Below are positions 1-7,027 of a DNA stretch of 64,000 nucleotides, in pieces (position 1 is the first letter of the stretch; every line of letters starts with the position of its first letter). The stretch spans positions 62,001 to 126,000 of the forward strand of contig JBGAIF010000003.1 in NCBI GenBank assembly GCA_044225795.1, given 5' to 3'. Made by a program: the position numbers and the translations under genes. The DNA comes from Nemorincola sp044225795 (GTDB taxonomy: Bacteria; Bacteroidota; Bacteroidia; Chitinophagales; Chitinophagaceae). Under the pieces are notes generated by a model. The model did not search any database. It was given only the letters and a program-made list of their open reading frames with translations, and was not told the origin of the DNA.

Positions 1-1
1 G

Positions 2-1417
2 CTAAGAGATGGGGATTCAACCGGTGGAAGCCAGATGCTTGTTGATCGGGACATTCAGGATATATTGGCATTAAACATGAATGCGATACAGAATAAAAAT
101 ACCAAAGCGTTAAAGACTGCAGAAAACGCTACAACAATAATAATAAGCCTCGCCGGTGTGGTATTTCTGATCGCATTTACGTTTTCGGTGAATTTCCCAT
201 CAATAGTCACTAATCCGATTCGCCACTTCCTGGATGCAATTAAACAGATCACAAATAAAAACTATAGTCATAGGGTTCATATAGAGAATAAAGATGAGTT
301 TGGAGAACTGGCGAATGCATTTAACGCGATGGCAGAGCGGCTCTCTTATTTTGAAAGCAGCAACCTGAATAAGCTCATGTTTGAGAAAGCAAGAGCGGAG
401 GCTGTCATTAATAGCCTCAAAGATGCAAGCATCGGAATTGACAAGAACAACAAAATATTATTTGTCAATTATCAGGCTTTACAACTTCTTGGTCTAAAGG
501 CGGAAGAGATTGTAGGTAAATCTGTCGAAGAGTTGAGTGTCAAGAATGACCTCTTTAATTTTCTTATTAATACCGAATCCTCCGCTCCTTTCAAAATTGT
601 AGTAGAAAACAGGGAGAACTATTTTATTAAAGAGGCAATTGAAGTCGGCGCTGAGGAAAACAAGAATAAGGTCATTGTGCTAAAGAACATTACGTCTTTT
701 AAAGAGCTCGACGTGGCTAAAACAAATTTCATAGCGACAATTTCTCATGAATTAAAAACACCACTGGCAGCTTCTGATTTTAGCTTAAAATTATTAGAGG
801 ATGAACGGATTGGTAGTCTCACGCCAGATCAAAAAGAGCTTATCCAGAACTTAAAGCAGGACAATCAGCGGGTGTTGAAGATACTAAGCGAACTCCTGAA
901 TATGTCTCAGGTTGAAGCCGGAAAAATTGAATTGGACGTTCAGATGGTTAACCCATATTTGGTGGTCGATCATGCGGTTGAAACTGTCAGTTCATCTGCG
1001 AAAGAGCGCAACATTGACATTAAAAAGGATTTGGAAGAAGGACTACCTTTGGTAAAGGCGGATGCTGAGAAAAGTACATGGGTATTGAACAATTTTCTCA
1101 CTAACGCAATAAAATATTCACCAGAAGGAGCGAAGATCGTAATTCACGCCAGGCAAGCAAATGGTAACGTTCAGTTCTCCGTTGAAGATCAAGGCCCCGG
1201 TATTGCCCAGGAATACCTGCCAAGAATTTTTGAAAGATACTTTAAGGTTCCCGGTTCCAAATCGAAGGGCACGGGACTTGGACTTGGTATATCAAAGGAA
1301 TTTATTGAGGCTCAAAAGGGCAAAATTTGGGTAGATAGTGAAATCGGGAAAGGATCGACCTTCAGTTTTTCACTGCCATTGGAACAACTTGCGAAGAATA
1401 ACTTGCGCAGTGCGTAA
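2..1417 (+). CDS. Sensor histidine kinase (HAMP-PAS-HisKA-HATPase), 5' end outside window
   Basis: Membrane sensor kinase that would autophosphorylate on His and pass phosphate to an unseen response regulator. The frame is open to the window edge, so the N-terminal sensor part is missing; the first in-window ATG is at 35. Counting from that ATG: a membrane helix at about 34-56, HAMP to about 110, a PAS-like domain at about 120-220, the H-box ISHELKTP with His238, the N-box around Asn353-Asn357, and the G boxes DQGPGI and GTGLGLGIS. From memory it resembles the kinases found beside kdp genes in Bacteroidota, but no kdp gene is in view, so the signal is unknown. No regulator gene follows; the next gene is a separate XRE-type protein. 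Confidence 0.88.
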   Translation, partial: LRDGDSTGGSQMLVDRDIQDILALNMNAIQNKNTKALKTAENATTIIISLAGVVFLIAFTFSVNFPSIVTNPIRHFLDAIKQITNKNYSHRVHIENKDEFGELANAFNAMAERLSYFESSNLNKLMFEKARAEAVINSLKDASIGIDKNNKILFVNYQALQLLGLKAEEIVGKSVEELSVKNDLFNFLINTESSAPFKIVVENRENYFIKEAIEVGAEENKNKVIVLKNITSFKELDVAKTNFIATISHELKTPLAASDFSLKLLEDERIGSLTPDQKELIQNLKQDNQRVLKILSELLNMSQVEAGKIELDVQMVNPYLVVDHAVETVSSSAKERNIDIKKDLEEGLPLVKADAEKSTWVLNNFLTNAIKYSPEGAKIVIHARQANGNVQFSVEDQGPGIAQEYLPRIFERYFKVPGSKSKGTGLGLGISKEFIEAQKGKIWVDSEIGKGSTFSFSLPLEQLAKNNLRSA

Positions 1418-1541
1418 ACAAGACCTCTCGGTTCTATATGATTTGCTATTATTATTCCAGGGTTGAATTTCATTCAAATACAACCGTCAGTTGTCAAAAG
1501 CAACAGTAAATGGCCCGGTTACAACTAATAGGAGCCGTTTT

Positions 1542-1576
1542 TTTGATGATTTAGGAGCTTTGCAAGGGTAATTTTG
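1542..1576 (+). promoter_or_regulatory. Putative Bacteroidota promoter upstream of the XRE/pentapeptide gene
   Basis: TTTG at 1542-1545 and TAATTTTG at 1569-1576 fit the Bacteroidota -33 (TTTG) and -7 (TAnnTTTG) elements with a 23-bp spacer. The ATG at 1612 lies 35 nt downstream. Assigned by pattern only. Confidence 0.4.
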
Positions 1577-1611
1577 CAGCGTCAAAAATAACAATGTAAA
1601 AAGACAGACGT

Positions 1612-2544
1612 ATGGATGCAAAAATAATAGGTAGCAAAATTGCGAAGGCGAGAAAAGAGATAAATATGTCTCAGGCTCAGCTCGCTCAACGTTTATTCAT
1701 CAGCCCCCAGGCAGTAGGAAAATGGGAACGGGGAGAATCCGTTCCGGATATCATCACTATTAACCGGCTTGCCGAATTTCTGAATGTTGATCTTAACTAC
1801 TTCTCTGAAAACTTTCAATCTGAGGAACAGCCTTTTAAGACAGACATTGACAGTATGAGCGGCGAACAAGCCTTATCGGATAATGGACATTCCGGTTCGC
1901 CGGAACGGGAGCTGCTGACAAACTTCAACGGAAGCAACCTGACGGGAAGCGACTTCGTTGGGGTTACCGCACATAAAAGGAAGTTTCATGGGAGTTCGCT
2001 TCGTGGCTCTAACTTTGCTGATGCAGACCTCTCTGGCAGTTCATTTACGGGAAGCGATGCTCGGGAGGCAAATTTTGACAGAGCAAATCTGACAGATTGC
2101 ACATTTTCGGCAAATGACCTAACGAATACCACCTTCAACAATACTATTCTTGTGCGAACAGAATTCAACGCATCAGGTCTCACCGGAGCAAAATTCGCTG
2201 ACGTGACACTTACGGACGTAAAACTGATCGCAGCCGATCTAAGAAAGACGGTGTTTGAAAAATGTATTTTCAATGGTGTGGATTTCAAGAATTCCGATTT
2301 GCGAGGCGTATGCCTTGACGAGCAAACTTTCACTAATGTCAAGTTTGACAGTACCGCGCTGAACGAAGTTACTTTTAACGGATCAACACTCAAAAACGTA
2401 TCTTTTCGAGCAACGTTCGCGTTGACCAATAAATACTACCGTGCTATTGCAACTATCAAATTTGAGGGTGCAAAGATGGATAAATTGACATACGCTGCAC
2501 TCAAGGGAATTGGGGCGGACTTATCAAAAGTTACTACCATATAG
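1612..2544 (+). CDS. XRE-family HTH protein fused to a pentapeptide-repeat domain
   Basis: 310 aa. Residues 5-60 form a Cro/C1-type helix-turn-helix (SQAQLAQRLFISPQAVGKWE), so DNA binding is expected. After a polar linker (about 68-100), residues about 103-270 run as pentapeptide repeats of the A(D/N)LxxxxF type, for example SNLTGSDF, SSLRGSNF and ADLSGSSF, predicting a right-handed quadrilateral beta-helix. Such helices in Qnr/MfpA mimic DNA and bind gyrase; whether this one does is unknown. There is no signal peptide or membrane helix, so it is cytosolic. It stands alone, with a promoter-like element upstream and a strong hairpin downstream. A regulator using the beta-helix for oligomerisation or partner binding is the plain reading. 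Confidence 0.85.
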   Translation: MDAKIIGSKIAKARKEINMSQAQLAQRLFISPQAVGKWERGESVPDIITINRLAEFLNVDLNYFSENFQSEEQPFKTDIDSMSGEQALSDNGHSGSPERELLTNFNGSNLTGSDFVGVTAHKRKFHGSSLRGSNFADADLSGSSFTGSDAREANFDRANLTDCTFSANDLTNTTFNNTILVRTEFNASGLTGAKFADVTLTDVKLIAADLRKTVFEKCIFNGVDFKNSDLRGVCLDEQTFTNVKFDSTALNEVTFNGSTLKNVSFRATFALTNKYYRAIATIKFEGAKMDKLTYAALKGIGADLSKVTTI

Positions 2545-2652
2545 AGCAAGATACATGCGGGTGGGGAGCTATCCAAAAAATTCCTTTAGAGCATATATCT
2601 GAATGAAAAACTCCATCATGCGGTTCGACAATTCGTCGGTGGAGTCCACAGA

Positions 2653-2683
2653 AAATAAGCCTCGCAGATTGCGGGGCTTATTT
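2653..2683. terminator. Strong hairpin between convergent genes, probable bidirectional terminator
   Basis: Arms AATAAGCC...CGCA and TGCG...GGCTTATT pair over about 14 bp with a GAT loop. On the minus strand it is followed by TTATTTTC. It sits between the ends of the convergent genes at 2544 and 2722. Confidence 0.7.
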
Positions 2684-2721
2684 ATGTCCATCCGTTTTTT
2701 TTCTACTCCGTGCTGACAAAG

Positions 2722-3666
2722 TCAATTTAACAGGGCCGCGAGGTCGGTGATGAAAGAAGTTTGCTGATCGATAAACACACTGTGAGAGCAATTGGCATAA
2801 TATTTCAGGTTTTTATCTCCTATTATTTTCCTGAGATCATCTACCTGTTTCGGAGAATATAGACCGTCATTTTCGCCATAAAATCCATAAACGTGTACAC
2901 CTTCATCAATCAACTTCTGTACATTAGAAGTAATATTGAGTACCGTGTATTTTTCGTTTTTCCAAAATTGCGTCGGCGGCTTTGAGGTCATTTTTGTCGC
3001 ATACTTCATCAGCAGTGTGTCCGTCTTAAATAGCGCATAAATTTTCTTTGCTTCCTCAGTTGGGTTTGGGGGACTATAAAAGTGGTTCTGCATCGCATGG
3101 CCAAAACAGTAAGAACTGTACTCTAAACTAGCAGTGTCCATGCCTTTGAGAAGCTTCATGTAATACATGTTCGCGCTGTCATGCTTCATCTCATATATAT
3201 CCTCTGATCTTTTCCTGATAGTCCTGAACGATTCCTGCAAAGAAACGGGGGCCCCGATAAAAATCACAGATTGCACTTTGTCAGGGTTTTTGTTAGCATA
3301 TAAAGTTGCGACAATACCACCAAAACTATGACCAATCAAGTTCACTTTATGCACATTATATTTCATGCAAATGCTGTCCAGGTCGTCAAATGATTCCCGG
3401 AAGGTAAAATCCGCTTTCTGGTCAAGTGATCTTCCTTCCCCACGCCTGTCATACACAATCACGTAAAAACCTTTGTCCGCAAGTTTTTGTGCAGTTGTTT
3501 CCTCGAATGTGGCGGCATTATAGCCGGGGCCGCCATGCAAAAAAATCAGTGTTTTATTGCCTGGCCGCCCAAAATCTTTGCTATACAAAGCCTGGCAATA
3601 GCCTGCAATTGCTATCAACTGCGCAACGATGGTGAAAATCATCTTTTTTATAAGCCTTGTGTTCAT
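2722..3666 (-). CDS. Exported alpha/beta hydrolase, proline-iminopeptidase-like
   Basis: 314 aa with an N-terminal signal peptide (about residues 1-25), so probably periplasmic. The alpha/beta-hydrolase core shows the oxyanion motif HGGPG (44-48), DRRGEGRS (about 73-80) and the nucleophile elbow GHSFGG with Ser114. Candidate catalytic Asp267 lies in GENDGLYSP and His295 in CSHSVFI, so the triad looks complete. The HGGPG motif is typical of prolyl aminopeptidases and related esterases; the substrate cannot be fixed. It is monocistronic, ending next to the shared hairpin at 2653-2683. Base composition is more AT-rich than most of the window. Confidence 0.85.
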   Translation of the reverse strand: MNTRLIKKMIFTIVAQLIAIAGYCQALYSKDFGRPGNKTLIFLHGGPGYNAATFEETTAQKLADKGFYVIVYDRRGEGRSLDQKADFTFRESFDDLDSICMKYNVHKVNLIGHSFGGIVATLYANKNPDKVQSVIFIGAPVSLQESFRTIRKRSEDIYEMKHDSANMYYMKLLKGMDTASLEYSSYCFGHAMQNHFYSPPNPTEEAKKIYALFKTDTLLMKYATKMTSKPPTQFWKNEKYTVLNITSNVQKLIDEGVHVYGFYGENDGLYSPKQVDDLRKIIGDKNLKYYANCSHSVFIDQQTSFITDLAALLN

Positions 3667-3979
3667 TCTGCTAATATAACATTTTTGATTTGAATATGTT
3701 GCACATAATTATGTTCCGTATGCTTCTACAGAAAGAAACCTTCGAGACATCGGAGGTTTTTTTTGATTGACCTACTTAAACGCGAACTCTGTTTTTGTTG
3801 TGCCTTACCTCACCGGCACAGCTCGTCCTGTTCAATGAATGCCCCAAAATAAAATTCTTTTCCTCATAATAAATTGAACTGACCTATCACGGGGCTAACT
3901 TCCCCCTGTGCAACAAATGTTCCATAACAAGCGGCGAATAGTCCTCATCTTTGTAGCTGCACAGTAAAAATGGAATCAA
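3667..3979. other. Intergenic stretch with an orphan terminator-like hairpin
   Basis: No convincing gene. It holds the plus-oriented hairpin at 3736-3764 and presumed promoters for the divergent genes on either side. A short minus-strand frame ending at 3887 could be read but lacks support from a start or a recognisable family. Confidence 0.5.
3736..3764 (+). terminator. Orphan Rho-independent terminator
   Basis: AACCTTCGA (3737-3745), loop GACA, TCGGAGGTT (3750-3758, one G.T pair), then a run of eight T (3757-3764). The orientation is plus, yet no plus-strand gene ends just before it. Confidence 0.6.
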
Positions 3980-4612
3980 ATGAGTGATTATGCCAATGGT
4001 GTAAAAGATTTCTGGAACAGGAAATTTGATGCTGATGGGTACGTATATGGTACCATGCCAAATGTTTATTTCAAACAGGAGGTGGGCAAGTACCCCGCGG
4101 GCCATATGCTGGTGGCCGGTGCGGGTGAGGGCAGGGATGCTGTATATGCGGCATCACAAGGGTGGCAGGTAACCTGTATAGATCTTAGCGAGGAGGGACG
4201 GCGCAAGGCTTTGGAGTTGGCAAAAAGATCGGGTGTGAATTTAGAGTACCGAATTGCCGACATTGCTGATGTGGACTATGCAGAGGAAAGTTTTGATATG
4301 GTAGTGTCGGTATTTTGCCACTTGCCTGAAAATGCGCGGCTGCGTTTTTACGCGGGAGCAATGAAGTGGTTGAAAGAAGGTGGCGTATTCTTAATGGAAG
4401 GGTTCACGACTAAGCAACTTTATTATTCCTCCGGCGGCCCTAAAGATGTATCACTGCTGATAGATGCAGGGCTTGTACGCAAAGAATTAGCTGGTCTTGA
4501 GGTGCTGATCCTCTCAGAACATGAACGTGTGCTGGACGAGGGACCATTGCATCAGGGTGTTGCCAGCCTGCTCAGTTATACCGGAAGAAAACCTGTTAAG
4601 AAACATCAATAA
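3980..4612 (+). CDS. Class I SAM-dependent methyltransferase, TehB-like
   Basis: 210 aa, cytosolic. The SAM-binding motif I reads LVAGAGEGRDA (44-54), followed by the acidic end of beta-2 at CIDLS (Asp69) and a motif IV-like segment FDMVVSVFCHLP (about 105-116). Length and motifs match small TehB/thiopurine-type methyltransferases that act on small thiol, selenium or tellurium compounds; the true acceptor is unknown. The start at 3980 gives a normal N-terminus. The next gene, a rhodanese-thioredoxin lipoprotein, begins 15 nt after the stop, so the two are probably co-transcribed, which would fit a role in sulfur or thiol chemistry. That link is inferred from position only. Confidence 0.82.
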   Translation: MSDYANGVKDFWNRKFDADGYVYGTMPNVYFKQEVGKYPAGHMLVAGAGEGRDAVYAASQGWQVTCIDLSEEGRRKALELAKRSGVNLEYRIADIADVDYAEESFDMVVSVFCHLPENARLRFYAGAMKWLKEGGVFLMEGFTTKQLYYSSGGPKDVSLLIDAGLVRKELAGLEVLILSEHERVLDEGPLHQGVASLLSYTGRKPVKKHQ

Positions 4613-4627
4613 CCTAACTGAAACGAT

Positions 4628-5344
4628 ATGAAAAAACTACTGTCGGTCATTTTCCTGTTGACAACAATAACTTACCTGGGTTCTTGCCAGAACGCGGGGC
4701 CGGGTGTGAAAGAAAACTTATCTGCCGACCAGTTTGAAGCCAAGCTGAAGGGTGCTGATGTGCAGCTCATTGATGTGCGAACACCCGGAGAGTACGAAGA
4801 AGGGCACCTGAAAGATGCGGTGAACATAGACATAAACAGCGGAGACTTTGAGCAAAAGCTGGCGAAGCTTGATAAAAATAAACCGGTGTTGGTATATTGC
4901 TTGTCGGGCGGGCGTAGCGGAAGTGCGGCAGGCATTTTGAATGGTATGGGCTTTAAGGAGGTCTATAACCTGAACGGAGGCATTATGAGTTGGAATAATG
5001 CAGGTAAGCCGACTCAGCAAGGGGCGGCACCGGCCAAAGCACCAGGAATGACGATAGGAGACTTTAACAAAGCAATAGGTGGTAAGGGCATTGTATTGGT
5101 AGATTATAACGCGCCATGGTGTGCTCCCTGCCAGAAAATGCGCCCGATACTGGAAAAACTGGCAGAACGCCATAAGGCAGACATGAGGTTGTTTCTGATA
5201 AACGCTGACGATAATAAAGAATTGATGAAAGAAAGATCAATTTCCGGCATACCACATCTCGAGCTATATAAGGATGGGCGCATTGTTTGGACCCACGATG
5301 GTTACATTGACGAAGCAGACCTTCTGAAAGAGACCGGTTTATAG
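4628..5344 (+). CDS. Rhodanese-thioredoxin fusion lipoprotein
   Basis: 238 aa. The signal ends in a lipobox (YLGSC, Cys20), so the protein should be lipid-anchored in the envelope. Residues about 30-127 are a rhodanese domain with active-site loop CLSGGRS (Cys91), able to carry a persulfide. After an Ala/Pro-rich linker (about 128-140), residues about 141-238 are a thioredoxin domain with WCAPC (Cys165/Cys168). The pairing suggests that the thioredoxin half reduces the persulfide formed on the rhodanese half, or that both act in periplasmic thiol redox. It follows the methyltransferase by 15 nt. All key cysteines are present. Confidence 0.88.
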   Translation: MKKLLSVIFLLTTITYLGSCQNAGPGVKENLSADQFEAKLKGADVQLIDVRTPGEYEEGHLKDAVNIDINSGDFEQKLAKLDKNKPVLVYCLSGGRSGSAAGILNGMGFKEVYNLNGGIMSWNNAGKPTQQGAAPAKAPGMTIGDFNKAIGGKGIVLVDYNAPWCAPCQKMRPILEKLAERHKADMRLFLINADDNKELMKERSISGIPHLELYKDGRIVWTHDGYIDEADLLKETGL

Positions 5345-5346
5345 CT

Positions 5347-5394
5347 CCGGTATATACCGGATAGCTTATACGCCGGTAACCTGCCGGATTTTTT
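5347..5394 (+). terminator. Palindromic terminator-like region after the rhodanese-thioredoxin gene
   Basis: Just past the stop codon is the palindrome CCGGTATATACCGG (5347-5360), followed by a second short GCCGG pair (5372-5387) and a T run at 5389-5394. It probably ends the two-gene operon, although the stem next to the T run is weak. Confidence 0.4.
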
Positions 5395-5487
5395 GTTCAT
5401 TATCTGTGCATTTGCACACAAGGATTGATTATATCAACAAATAATATTTTATTTGTGAATGCTTCTCATTGAGATAAGCATTCTCGT

Positions 5488-5901
5488 ATGAAATATTGTT
5501 TATTTGTCCTTCTCTTATTAACACATACTTTATTTGCGCAGAATAAAGGTGTGGATATGCCTTCTCCGATCCTGATGAAATATAAGTGGGATGTGAAGAG
5601 AGTAGAGAATTTCGCACCCGTTAATCCGAACGAGAAAGTATATATCTTTCATGCTCCGGCACAGAGAGATAACCTGGTTGTGAGAACCAAGGCCAATAGT
5701 GAGCTCACAAAGAACTGGAAAGAACAGTTCAATGGCGTTGAGATCACCATATACGATGAGGTAGAGAAAGACGGAACGCCATATATTTTTAACAGGAAAC
5801 GTTCTGATCTCAGCAAAGGGATACTGGTCTTCGATCTTGATATTGGCAATGATGCACCATCGCCCTGGGATGAGATAATGACACTGACAAAGGCTAAATA
5901 G
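5488..5901 (+). CDS. Small exported protein of unknown function
   Basis: 137 aa. A clear signal peptide (residues 1-17, ending LFAQ) predicts export to the periplasm. I do not recognise the mature domain; it is a compact alternating beta-rich sequence without cysteines, metal motifs or repeats. It is the first of three small same-strand genes (5488-6955); the next starts 12 nt after its stop. The group has no enzyme in it and its job is unknown. Confidence 0.72.
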   Translation: MKYCLFVLLLLTHTLFAQNKGVDMPSPILMKYKWDVKRVENFAPVNPNEKVYIFHAPAQRDNLVVRTKANSELTKNWKEQFNGVEITIYDEVEKDGTPYIFNRKRSDLSKGILVFDLDIGNDAPSPWDEIMTLTKAK

Positions 5902-5913
5902 TTTATATGGCTT

Positions 5914-6492
5914 ATGAGTTATAAAAAGAACAATGTGATCGTACGGATAAACAGTCCGGCATCACCTCCTCCGCCAGACAAAAAGAAGAGCTCATTCAAT
6001 TGGGCGCAGGCGATAACGGTATTCGTGTCGGTAGGTACAATAGTATTTTCAGTGGTGTCTTATGTTGTTAGCCAGGAGCTTGTGGACAGGAGAAAATACA
6101 ATAATGCTTATTATGATGAACGGTACAAAGTGCTTAAAGAGATAACAAAATCAATATCGGAGATAAATGTGATCATAGGGCATCACGAGGCAGATAAGTA
6201 TAGTGCTGCGGAAAAGCAGGCCATATGGGATAAGATCAGCGTGTTTGATTACTCCTACCTGGTATTGGACCAGAAAAAAGAAGACTCTGTGACGTTGAAT
6301 ATGATCAACAGGTACCAGATATCATTAAGGCAACTTATACAGAGCAATGATATACACCCAAGGGAGGTGTATGAGCAAGGAAAAAGCACAATTATTCAAT
6401 GCGGTAAAATTCTGAATGATGAAAAAGACCATATTAATTCTGTTCATTTTAAGCTTTTCAGCCGCCTGTTCCTTGAAGGCACAGGACAATGA
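5914..6492 (+). CDS. Single-pass membrane protein of unknown function
   Basis: 192 aa. A short cytosolic N-terminus with a proline run (SPPPPDKKK) leads to one membrane helix at about residues 30-53, followed by a soluble, mostly helical domain of about 140 residues. No known family is recognised. The start lies 12 nt after the preceding stop. Its last 77 nt overlap the start of the next gene in a different frame, an unusually long overlap. Either the C-terminal tail is short-lived in evolution or the overlap couples translation of the two genes. Confidence 0.65.
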   Translation: MSYKKNNVIVRINSPASPPPPDKKKSSFNWAQAITVFVSVGTIVFSVVSYVVSQELVDRRKYNNAYYDERYKVLKEITKSISEINVIIGHHEADKYSAAEKQAIWDKISVFDYSYLVLDQKKEDSVTLNMINRYQISLRQLIQSNDIHPREVYEQGKSTIIQCGKILNDEKDHINSVHFKLFSRLFLEGTGQ

Positions 6493-6955
6493 GGTGAAGC
6501 AAAAAGCAAAATGGAACTACCTGCGGGTGTATGTAGGTGTGTTGCCCGGATTTGAAGTATATAAGAAGGAGTCTGCGTTAGTCACCGCTGCGCTTCCTAC
6601 AGGGATAAATTTCAGGCATTACTCTTCAAAGATACGCCGGGCATATTTAGATGCAGACCTTTCCAATACAGTATTGGTTTTGCAGGGAAGCAGATATACC
6701 AGTTTTGCCAAGATAGCTCCCGGCGCAGGTATTACTACCGATTTTGGCGGATTAGCGGCCAGATCGTACAATATACACGCGCACATCTCCTATATGCATA
6801 GTTTTCGGGATAATGGCAATATGATAGGAGTAGGTTATGATGTTGAAACGCAGTCGGTGCCGATAAGTGTTGAGTACCTGAAATATCTTGAACTTGGTAC
6901 ACATTATATGCTCATAGGGATCAAGTTGCCTATCGTCGATTTTAAGCTCTGGTAG
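6416..6955 (+). CDS. Exported beta-rich protein, probable outer-membrane family
   Basis: 179 aa. The N-terminus is a textbook signal peptide (MMKKTILILFILSFSAAC, cleaved near LKAQD), which supports the start at 6416 or 6419 even though it lies inside the preceding gene. The mature part has alternating hydrophobic residues and aromatic-ending strands, like small outer-membrane barrel or conserved secreted Bacteroidota proteins, but I cannot name a family. It ends just before a strong bidirectional terminator. Its membership in a small envelope operon with the two preceding genes is inferred from spacing. Confidence 0.7.
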   Translation: MMKKTILILFILSFSAACSLKAQDNEVKQKAKWNYLRVYVGVLPGFEVYKKESALVTAALPTGINFRHYSSKIRRAYLDADLSNTVLVLQGSRYTSFAKIAPGAGITTDFGGLAARSYNIHAHISYMHSFRDNGNMIGVGYDVETQSVPISVEYLKYLELGTHYMLIGIKLPIVDFKLW

Positions 6956-6972
6956 AAAGTGTTGGTCAATGA

Positions 6973-7010
6973 AAAAGGAGTACGTTTTTTACCGTAAGCG
7001 TACTCCTTTT
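6973..7010. terminator. Bidirectional terminator between convergent genes
   Basis: Perfect 12-bp arms AAAAGGAGTACG (6973-6984) and CGTACTCCTTTT (6999-7010) with a 14-nt loop. A and T runs at the ends let it act in both directions, between the stops at 6955 and 7028. Confidence 0.85.
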
Positions 7011-7027
7011 CTATTTCTCCGGTTATG

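Noticed and set aside
1986..2429. Antisense frame of 147 codons opposite the pentapeptide gene
   Set aside because: Shadow of the regular pentapeptide codon pattern; no recognisable domain.
3887..4105. Minus-strand frame of 72 codons overlapping the methyltransferase start
   Set aside because: It overlaps the start of a sound gene and matches no family; at most a gene remnant.
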